Below are positions 1 through 4,982 of a stretch of DNA of 8,390 bases, one piece after another. The notes under the pieces were generated by a model. That model made no database searches, had not been told where the DNA came from, and saw nothing but the letters and a program-made list of their open reading frames with translations. Position numbers and translations under genes: made by a program. The stretch lies in NCBI GenBank assembly GCA_035513995.1, contig DATKBL010000054.1, forward strand, positions 1-8,390. The letters run 5' to 3'. Source of the stretch: DASUTW01 sp035513995. Lineage in GTDB: Bacteria > Actinomycetota > UBA4738 > CALAEC01. How positions within the stretch are numbered: position 1 is the stretch's first letter; each line of letters begins with the position of its first letter.

Positions 1-2
1 CG

Positions 3-1055
3 TGGGCGGAGCCCTGGGACAACGTCGGTCTCCAGGTGGGCGACCGGGCGTGGCCGGCCGCTCGGGTGCTGGTCGCGCTCGACCCGACCTCGGAGGTCGT
101 CGAGGAGGCCGTCGAGCGCGGATGCGGCCTCGTGGTGACGCACCACCCGCTGCTCTTCCGCCCGCGGTCGAGCCTGGACCTGCGGGATCCCGTGAGCCGG
201 ACCGCGGCCGACGCGATCCGCTCCGAGGTCGCGATCGTGGCGTGCCACACGAACGCCGACGTGGCCATGCCCGGGGTCTCCGACGCGCTCGCCGAGGCGC
301 TGGGGATCGAGGTCACCGGCGTGCTCCAGGCGACCGGCGCCGGCGGCCGCGTGAAGCTCGTGACCTTCGTGCCGCCGGGGTCGACCGCGAAGGTGCTCGA
401 CGCGGTCGCGGCCGCCGGCGCCGGCGTGATCGGCGAGTACACGCACTGCTCGTTCCGGGTCACGGGGACCGGCACCTTCCTCCCGTCCGAGCGGGCCCGG
501 CCGGCGATCGGGGAGCGGGGCGAGCTCAACCAGGTCGAAGAGGACCGACTGGAGATCGTCGTCCCCCCCGAGCTCCTCGACGCCGCCGTGGAGGCCCTCC
601 TCGACGCCCATCCCTACGACGAGGTCGCCTACGACGTGTTCGCGCTTGCCGGCCGGACCGGCCTGGGGCTCGGCCGCCTCGGCCGCCTCCCCGACCCGAT
701 CACCGCCGCGGATCTCGCCCGGGCGACCGAGCGGGAGCTCGGGGCGCGCCCCAGGGTGGCCGGCACCTCCGAGCGACCGGTCGAGCTGGTCGCGGTCTGC
801 GGTGGGTCGGGGGCCTCCCTGATCCCCGACGCCCTGCGGGCGGGCGTCCACGCGTACGTGACCGGAGACGTGAAGCACCACGACGCGCAGGACGCCGCCG
901 CGGCCGGTCTGATCTTGATCGACGCCGGCCACCACGCGACCGAATGGCCGTTCGTCCCTCGCCTCGCCGAGCGCCTGGCCGACGCTGCCGCTACCCTCGG
1001 GGGCGACGTGATCGTCTCCGACGTGGACACCGACCCGTTCCGCGGGGCTTTGTGA
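3..1055 (+). CDS. Nif3-like dinuclear metal center protein (DUF34/YbgI family), 5' partial
   Basis: The reading frame is open from the left edge, so the true start lies outside the window; about 351 residues are visible. The visible part opens with WAEPWDNVGLQVGD, which is usual some 20-30 residues into Nif3 proteins. Metal-ligand motifs of the family are present: THHPLLF (about residues 56-62), HTNAD (about 80-84) and GHHATE near the C-terminus. The middle holds the CutA/PII-like insertion of the long form, recognisable from GEYTHCSFRVTGTGTFLP and HPYDEVAYDVF. Family members form toroidal hexamers with a two-metal site; the biochemical role is unsettled, and the label GTP cyclohydrolase I type 2 is an annotation tradition rather than proof. 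It ends TTGTGA, whose GTG starts the next gene, indicating translational coupling. The same neighbour order is known in mycobacteria (Rv2230c, from memory). Family assignment is secure, function is not. Confidence 0.93.
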   Translation, partial: WAEPWDNVGLQVGDRAWPAARVLVALDPTSEVVEEAVERGCGLVVTHHPLLFRPRSSLDLRDPVSRTAADAIRSEVAIVACHTNADVAMPGVSDALAEALGIEVTGVLQATGAGGRVKLVTFVPPGSTAKVLDAVAAAGAGVIGEYTHCSFRVTGTGTFLPSERARPAIGERGELNQVEEDRLEIVVPPELLDAAVEALLDAHPYDEVAYDVFALAGRTGLGLGRLGRLPDPITAADLARATERELGARPRVAGTSERPVELVAVCGGSGASLIPDALRAGVHAYVTGDVKHHDAQDAAAAGLILIDAGHHATEWPFVPRLAERLADAAATLGGDVIVSDVDTDPFRGAL

Positions 1056-1762
1056 GGGGGATCGACCGCCTCCTGGAGCTCCAGGAGCTCGACCTGTACG
1101 CCGCCCGGCTCGTGGCACGCAGGACGGAGATCGAGTCCGGTCGTGAGCTTGGCGAGGCGCGGCGCCGCCAGGAGGAGCTGGAGCACCGTCTCGGCGAGAT
1201 CAGGATGGCGCTCGACGCGGTGAACGGCGAGCAGACGAGGCTCGAGGGCGACGCGGGCATGCTCTCGCAGAAGGCCGAGGCCGAGGAGAAGCGGCTCTAC
1301 GACGGCAGTGTGGCCAACCCCAAGGAGCTCGAGTCGATCCAGGCAGAGCTGAAGAATCTCGGGGAGCGGAGGTCGCGCCTCGAGGACGGCATCCTCGAGC
1401 AGATGGAGCGGCGCGAGCAGCTCGAGAGCGGCTTGCCCCAGCTCGAGGCGGAGGTGGCCGAGGCCCGGGCCAGGGTGGCGGAGATCGAGACCTCCTACGA
1501 GCGGGAGCTCGAGGAGATCGCCGCGGCCCTCGAGGAGCGGGCCGGGGAGCGCGCGAGCCTGGTCCGGGAGATCGACGAGGAGCTGCTTGATCTCTACGAG
1601 GACCTACGCTCGAAGAAGAAGGGTGTGGGCGCGGTGGCGCTCGTGGACGGGGTCTGCCAGGGATGCCGGCAGCAGCTCTCGCCCCTCGAGCTCGATCGCC
1701 TCAAGAAGTTCGAGGGCGTCCGGAGGTGCGAGTACTGCCGCAGGATCCTGATCCCCGCCTGA
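1052..1762 (+). CDS. Coiled-coil protein with C-terminal C4 zinc ribbon
   Basis: The product has 236 residues. The start GTG overlaps the upstream stop (GTGA), so it is probably translated by coupling. Residues about 5-185 are rich in Glu, Arg, Leu and Gln in heptad-like order and should form a long antiparallel coiled coil. Inside it lies the family signature around residues 83-100 (LYDGSVANPKELESIQAEL). The C-terminus carries VCQGC (C202, C205) and RCEYC (C226, C229), a four-cysteine zinc ribbon. This architecture matches the zf-RING_7 type proteins such as Rv2229c, which sit between Nif3 and RNase H genes in Actinobacteria. A nucleic-acid or protein-scaffolding role is often suspected from the fold and the neighbours, but no activity is established to my knowledge. 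Cytoplasmic; no signal peptide is seen. Confidence 0.9.
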   Translation: MRGIDRLLELQELDLYAARLVARRTEIESGRELGEARRRQEELEHRLGEIRMALDAVNGEQTRLEGDAGMLSQKAEAEEKRLYDGSVANPKELESIQAELKNLGERRSRLEDGILEQMERREQLESGLPQLEAEVAEARARVAEIETSYERELEEIAAALEERAGERASLVREIDEELLDLYEDLRSKKKGVGAVALVDGVCQGCRQQLSPLELDRLKKFEGVRRCEYCRRILIPA

Positions 1763-2211
1763 TCCTCCACGCCGACGGGGCCGCGCGGGGCAACCCGGGC
1801 CCCGCGGGCATCGGCGCCATCCTCACCGATGAGTCGGGCCGCACGGTGGCCACCCTGGCCCAGGGGATCGGCGTCGCGACCAACAACCAGGCCGAGTACC
1901 GCGCGGTGATCGAGGGGCTGAGGCTCGCGGCCGAGCGAGGGGCCAAGAGCGTGCTGGTCCGCTCCGACAGCCGGCTGCTGGTGGAGCAGCTGGCCGGCCG
2001 CTTCCGCGTGAAGAACCCGACGCTGCAGCGGCTCCACGGTGAGGCGCAAGCGCTGGCGCGCGACATCGGCAGGGTGGACTTCGAGCACGTGCCCCGGGAG
2101 GAGAACGCCGACGCCGACGCCCTGGCCAACGAGGGCGTGGACGCATGGCTGGCCGGCCCCGGCCGCGACTTCCGCCGCCCCTCCCGGCCGCCGGAGCTGT
2201 TCGAGGAGTAG
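1726..2211 (+). CDS. rnhA: Ribonuclease HI (stand-alone)
   Basis: Cleaves the RNA strand of RNA-DNA hybrids, clearing R-loops and primers. Counting from the CTG codon at 1759, the catalytic acids are Asp6 (HADGAARGNPGPAG), Glu46 (NNQAEYRA), Asp70 (VRSDSRLLVEQL) and Asp120 (ENADADALAN), the complete DEDD set. The start is uncertain. GTG 1726 is the nearest accepted start codon and gives 161 residues with a 37-base overlap of the zinc-ribbon gene; GAGGG at 1712-1716 could serve as its ribosome site. The fold itself begins at about 1762, so an initiation at CTG 1759 (overlapping TGA) cannot be excluded. A further ATG at 1663 would overlap by 100 bases and is less likely. In mycobacteria the equivalent gene is fused to a phosphatase domain; here it ends about 30 residues after the RNase H fold with an Arg/Pro-rich tail. 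The stop codon lies 14 bases before the rnpB P1 helix. Confidence 0.9.
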   Translation: MRVLPQDPDPRLILHADGAARGNPGPAGIGAILTDESGRTVATLAQGIGVATNNQAEYRAVIEGLRLAAERGAKSVLVRSDSRLLVEQLAGRFRVKNPTLQRLHGEAQALARDIGRVDFEHVPREENADADALANEGVDAWLAGPGRDFRRPSRPPELFEE

Positions 2212-2214
2212 ACT
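2209..2214 (+). promoter_or_regulatory. Candidate -10 element (TAGACT) for rnpB
   Basis: TAGACT fits the TANNNT pattern and would place a transcript start near 2221-2222, just before the rnpB P1 helix at 2226. It overlaps the RNase HI stop codon TAG. No convincing -35 box is visible about 17 bases upstream, so read-through from the upstream operon followed by 5' processing is an alternative. Confidence 0.3.
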
Positions 2215-2225
2215 GGGTGTCGGTA

Positions 2226-2569
2226 CGAGGAGCGGGCCGGGCGGCCGCGCCCTTCGGGGCGAGGAAAGTCCGGACTCCACAGGGCAGGATGCTGGGTAAC
2301 ACCCAGGCGGGGCGACCCGCGGAAAGTGCCACAGAGAGCAGACCGCCTCCCTCGGGAGGTAAGGGTGAAACGGTGAGGTAAGAGCTCACCAGCGCGGCGG
2401 GCGACCGCCGCGGCTCGGCAAACCCCATCCGGAGCAAGGCCAAGCAGGGAGCGGGCGGCCCGTCCGATGCTCCCGGGTAGGCCGCGTCGAGGGTCGTGGA
2501 GACACGGCCCCCAGAGAGATGGTCGCCGCCCTTCGGGGCACAGAATCCGGCTTACAGGCCCGCTCCTCG
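2226..2569 (+). ncRNA. rnpB: RNase P RNA, bacterial type A
   Basis: The catalytic RNA of RNase P, which matures tRNA 5' ends; about 344 nt. The ends pair perfectly as helix P1: 2226-2238 (CGAGGAGCGGGCC) with 2557-2569. The universal core is plain: GAGGAAAGTCCGGACTCCAC from 2261, GGTAACACC-type sequence near 2295, ACAGAGAGCAGACCGCC near 2331, GTAAGGGTGAAACGGTGAGG near 2360, CCGGAGCAAGGCCAA near 2430, and ACAGAATCCGGCTTA at 2540-2554. Helix P4 can be drawn base by base: AAG 2266-2268 with CTT 2551-2553, bulged T2269, then CCGGA 2270-2274 with TCCGG 2546-2550. The last pair is A-U where E. coli has G-C, a compensatory change. The L15 loop reads GGCAA (2417-2421) where E. coli has GGUAA. Type A rather than Bacillus type B is judged from overall similarity to the E. 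coli RNA. Confidence 0.97.
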
Positions 2570-2596
2570 GCACCGCCCTCCTCCCTTCGAACGCGC

Positions 2597-2602
2597 TACC
2601 GT
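2597..2602 (+). promoter_or_regulatory. Candidate -10 element (TACCGT) for the thioredoxin-like gene
   Basis: TACCGT fits TANNNT and lies in the 41 bases between the rnpB end and the first start codons of the TlpA-like gene. A transcript starting 7-9 bases downstream would begin at or next to GTG 2611, which is in frame with the gene, so a leaderless mRNA is possible. No -35 box is convincing. Confidence 0.28.
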
Positions 2603-2622
2603 GGGTCGTCGTGGCGACGCTG

Positions 2623-3156
2623 ATGACACCCCGACGGGCCCTGGCTCTGGCGTTCCTGCTCGCCGCGGGAGGCGCGCTCGTGGCGCTCGTGGCGAGCGCC
2701 GAGCGTCCCTCCGGGGTGGCGTCGATCGAGGCCTCCGGGACGATGCCCCTGATCGAGGAGCCCTCGATCAACGACATGGGGCCGGTCTCGCCCTCGCTCT
2801 ACCGGGGCAAGGTGGTGCTGGTGAATTTCTGGGCCTCGTGGTGCGGGCCCTGCCGACGGGAGCAGCCGGGTCTCTCCCGCCTGTGGGAGGAGTACAAGGA
2901 CCGGGGCGTGCAGTTCCTCGGGGTGGACTTCAAGGACGATTCGGCCGCGGGCCTGGCCTACCTCGACGAGTTCGAGGTGGCCTACCCCTCGGTCGAGGAC
3001 CCGACCGGCATCATCGCGCACCGGTTCGGGGTGCCTTACCTCCCCGCAACCGTGCTGGTGGGGGCCGACGGGGAGATGCGCCTGCGCCTCGTGGGCGCCC
3101 AGACCGAGGAGGCCCTGCGGGTGCACCTCGACGACCTGCTGGCGGAGGCGGCCTGA
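2623..3156 (+). CDS. TlpA/ResA-like thioredoxin-fold protein, membrane-anchored
   Basis: The product has 177 residues from ATG 2623; an in-frame GTG at 2611 would add four. Neither has a good Shine-Dalgarno site. MTPRR followed by a hydrophobic run (about residues 6-26) is a signal anchor, placing the catalytic domain outside the membrane; there is no lipobox cysteine. The thioredoxin-like domain runs from about residue 45 to 175 and contains VVLVNFWASWCGPC with the redox pair C74/C77 (WCGPC), the segment GVQFLGVDFKDD, and a loop VPYLPATVLV supplying the cis-proline (P141). Family members reduce or exchange disulfides in exported proteins and often serve cytochrome c maturation, but no ccd or ccs gene is nearby, so the partner is unknown. 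The gene follows rnpB on the same strand and converges on the VOC gene with a three-base gap between stop codons. Confidence 0.9.
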   Translation: MTPRRALALAFLLAAGGALVALVASAERPSGVASIEASGTMPLIEEPSINDMGPVSPSLYRGKVVLVNFWASWCGPCRREQPGLSRLWEEYKDRGVQFLGVDFKDDSAAGLAYLDEFEVAYPSVEDPTGIIAHRFGVPYLPATVLVGADGEMRLRLVGAQTEEALRVHLDDLLAEAA

Positions 3157-3166
3157 GGCTCAGGCC
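3150..3166. terminator. Small palindrome between convergent genes, possible bidirectional terminator
   Basis: GGCCTGA (3150-3156) and TCAGGCC (3160-3166) form a 7-bp stem with a three-base GGC loop. The two facing TGA stop codons are the inner bases of the arms. There is no U-tract on either side, so intrinsic termination would be weak at best; the symmetry may simply reflect two stop codons placed back to back. Confidence 0.25.
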
Positions 3167-3504
3167 CGGGGGAGGCTCGTCAGCGCCAGGATGTTCCCGT
3201 CGAGGTCCCGGAACCAGGCGCTCTGCTGGTCCTCGAAGGTGGCGATCCCCTCCACCGTCTTCAGCTCGGCGAAGTCGTAGTCCTCGAAGACCACGCCCCG
3301 CTGGCGCAGGTCGCCGACGGCCGCGGGGACGTCCTCCACCACGAACTCCGCCGTCGTGCCCTGGTTCGTCCCCGCGAACCCGCTCGGGTAGATCAGCAGG
3401 TCGCGGTCGCCCACCTTGTACCAGGCGCCGTCGAAGGCCTCGCGGGCCGGCTGCATCCCGAGCTTCTCCAGGTACCAGGTCTTGGCCGCCTCGAGGTTCT
3501 TCAC
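3160..3504 (-). CDS. VOC-superfamily (glyoxalase/bleomycin-resistance fold) protein, N-terminus probably frameshifted
   Basis: The intact in-frame part starts at GTG 3504 and encodes 114 residues. It looks like a single VOC domain: VKNLEAAKTWYLEKLGMQ (first helix and 'FY..LG' motif), FDGAWYKVGDRDLLIYPS, TAEFVVEDVPAAVGDLRQRG (second repeat, strand plus helix), and the closing FRDLDGNILAL, a usual DPDGN-type motif with a metal-ligand-like position. The first beta strand, however, is encoded upstream of this GTG (ATIRAPTVP, 3531-3505) with no start codon in that frame. A strong ribosome site GGAGGAG (3549-3543) precedes ATG 3539, which reads MFK and then runs in the wrong frame to a stop after 12 codons. 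Inserting one G at 3531 would join them as MFKATIRAPTVPVKN. So the gene is either truncated, mutated or wrongly sequenced. It lies 12 bases after the reductase gene on the same strand and is probably co-transcribed. The substrate is unknown. Confidence 0.8.
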   Translation of the reverse strand: MKNLEAAKTWYLEKLGMQPAREAFDGAWYKVGDRDLLIYPSGFAGTNQGTTAEFVVEDVPAAVGDLRQRGVVFEDYDFAELKTVEGIATFEDQQSAWFRDLDGNILALTSLPRA

Positions 3505-3542
3505 CGGGACGGTGGGTGCACGGATCGTGGCTTGAACATGCT

Positions 3543-3549
3543 CTCCTCC
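3543..3549 (-). promoter_or_regulatory. Strong ribosome binding site (GGAGGAG) before ATG 3539
   Basis: GGAGGAG on the minus strand lies three bases before ATG 3539-3537 and directly after the reductase stop codon. It marks the intended start of the VOC gene, although that ATG is now out of frame with the VOC domain by one base. Confidence 0.7.
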
Positions 3550-3551
3550 GT

Positions 3552-4904
3552 TCAGAGCTTCTTCAGGGCGGCGTCGAACACGTGGGCCAGCTCTCTGGCG
3601 CCGGTGGGGAAGGCGGTGATGTTGTCCACGAGCACGTCGAGGGGGACCCCCTGCTTGATCGCGAGCGCCGGCAGGTGGATCAGCTCGGAGGCGCCCGGCG
3701 CGGCCGCGAAGGCCCCGACCACCTGCCGGCGCTCGCGATCCACCACCGCGGTGAGGTGGCCGGTCGATCCCTCGGTGAGGTACCCGCGGGTGGTCGTGGC
3801 GAAGTCGGTGCTCTCCTCGAACGCGTCGATGCCCCGCTCCCGCGCCTCCTCGACCGTGAGGCCCACCGACGCGATCTCGGGGTCGGTGAACACTGCCTTC
3901 GGCACCGCCGAGAGGTCGGCCTTCGGGGAGCCCCCCATCGCCGCCAGGGCCGCGATCCGTCCGTGGTACACGGCCACGTGCGTGAACTGCGGGCCTCCCG
4001 CCGCGTCGCCGGCCACGAGGACGCTGTCCCCGATCCGCATCTGCTCGTCGGGCGCGGGGGGCGCGCCGTCGTCGCCCAACTCGATCCCCGCCTCCTCGAG
4101 GCCCAGCGCGCGCAGGTCGGCGGGGCGCCGGCCGATCGCGATCAGGAGCTCCGACCCCTCGACCGTCGAGCCGTCGCTGAGGCGGACGATCCGGCCGGCG
4201 CCCCCTCGCTCCACCGACTCGGCCGTGACCCCGGTGCGGATCTCCACGCCCTCGCTCCGGAGGCGCTCGTCGAGCGCGGCCGAGGAGCGCGGGTGGTCCT
4301 TGGCCAGGATGCGATCGTGAAGCTCGACGATCGTGACCTCGGTCCCGAACCGGGCGAAGACCTGCGCCATCTCCACCCCGACGACGCCGGAGCCCAGGAT
4401 CACCAGGCTGGAGGGGAGGTCACGCGTCGTCGTGGCCTGCCGGCTCGTCCAGTACCCGGCCTCCTCCGCGCCCTCGATGTCGGGGATCACGGGGACCGAG
4501 CCCGCCGCGACGAGGAGGCTCCGACCTTCGAGCGAGCGCGTCCCGTCCCGGGTGCGCACCTCCACCTTCCCCGCCCCGACGACGCGCGCCTCGCCCCGCA
4601 CGACCTCGGCGCCCTTCTCCTCGAGGGCGCGAGCGTGCGCCTCGTCGTCCTGGACGTCGATCTCCTCGCGGCTGATCATCCAGTCGCGACGATCCGACGC
4701 CCGCTCCCAGGGGTAGGCGGCCCCGAGCGAGCGCCGAGAGGCGGCGTCGAGGAGCGTCTTCGACGGCATGCAGGCCCAGAAGGCGCACTCGCCCCCGACG
4801 AGCTCCCGCTCCACGACCGCGACGTGGCCGCCCATCTCCGCCGCCAGTCCGGCCGCGTACTCGCCGGCGGCCCCGGCGCCGATCGTCACCAGATCGTGGC
4901 TCAT
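3552..4904 (-). CDS. FAD-dependent pyridine nucleotide-disulfide oxidoreductase (dihydrolipoamide dehydrogenase-like)
   Basis: The product has 450 residues. ATG 4904 is chosen because GGGAGGT (4917-4911) lies seven bases upstream and MSHDLVTIGAGAAG starts the FAD fold directly. Domains in order: FAD-binding GAGAAG (residues 9-14); redox-active disulfide GGECAFWACMPSK with C40 and C45 (CX4C) and K49; NAD(P)-binding GSGVVGVEMA (171-180) followed by E194 in VTIVELHDR; second FAD motif VLVAGDAAGGPQFTHVA around D300; and a dimerisation domain (about 335-450) including KAVFTDPEIASVGLT. In lipoamide, glutathione and mycothione reductases the C-terminal HPTxxE supplies a catalytic His/Glu pair to the partner subunit. 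Here the equivalent stretch is FPTGAR (432-437), so both residues are absent. It is therefore probably not a classical E3 or thiol reductase, and no 2-oxoacid dehydrogenase genes are adjacent. The physiological electron acceptor is unknown. Divergent from the MFS gene, with the VOC gene downstream. Confidence 0.9.
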   Translation of the reverse strand: MSHDLVTIGAGAAGEYAAGLAAEMGGHVAVVERELVGGECAFWACMPSKTLLDAASRRSLGAAYPWERASDRRDWMISREEIDVQDDEAHARALEEKGAEVVRGEARVVGAGKVEVRTRDGTRSLEGRSLLVAAGSVPVIPDIEGAEEAGYWTSRQATTTRDLPSSLVILGSGVVGVEMAQVFARFGTEVTIVELHDRILAKDHPRSSAALDERLRSEGVEIRTGVTAESVERGGAGRIVRLSDGSTVEGSELLIAIGRRPADLRALGLEEAGIELGDDGAPPAPDEQMRIGDSVLVAGDAAGGPQFTHVAVYHGRIAALAAMGGSPKADLSAVPKAVFTDPEIASVGLTVEEARERGIDAFEESTDFATTTRGYLTEGSTGHLTAVVDRERRQVVGAFAAAPGASELIHLPALAIKQGVPLDVLVDNITAFPTGARELAHVFDAALKKL

Positions 4905-4982
4905 GGAATGACCTCCCGCGCGGGCGGGTTTCACCGTACTAGAGTCCCGGAGGAGTGGCCGGTTCTTCGCGAAGGGGGAGGG
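4905..4982. promoter_or_regulatory. Divergent intergenic promoter region between reductase and MFS genes
   Basis: These 78 bases separate two divergent start codons and must hold signals for both unless there is distant initiation. TAGAGT (4940-4945) on the plus strand and TAGTAC (4942-4937) on the minus strand overlap and are candidate -10 elements. Two perfect 10-bp palindromes flank them: CCCGCGCGGG (4915-4924), which touches the reductase ribosome site, and CTTCGCGAAG (4965-4974), just before the MFS ribosome site GGGGGAGGG. They could be operator half-sites or mRNA leader hairpins; short GC palindromes are common by chance in this composition. Confidence 0.4.

Noticed and set aside
2..1051. 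Open frame upstream of and continuous with the zinc-ribbon protein
   Set aside because: This stretch is the second frame of the Nif3 gene and gives Arg/Gly-rich noise; recognisable protein starts at GTG 1052.
1753..1762. Programmed -1 frameshift signal fusing zinc ribbon and RNase H as a confident call
   Set aside because: CCCC is only a weak slip site, and no downstream pseudoknot was recognised; kept only as one of several explanations for the start ambiguity.
2226..2569. Several small open frames on both strands across this interval
   Set aside because: The interval is rnpB, a structured RNA; the open frames come from base composition.
2496..4982. Plus-strand open frame joined in frame to the start of the MFS gene
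   Set aside because: It crosses the 3' part of rnpB, the thioredoxin gene in another frame and the antisense of the reductase. The translation is Arg/Gly/Pro-rich without motifs; the MFS protein clearly starts at ATG 4983.
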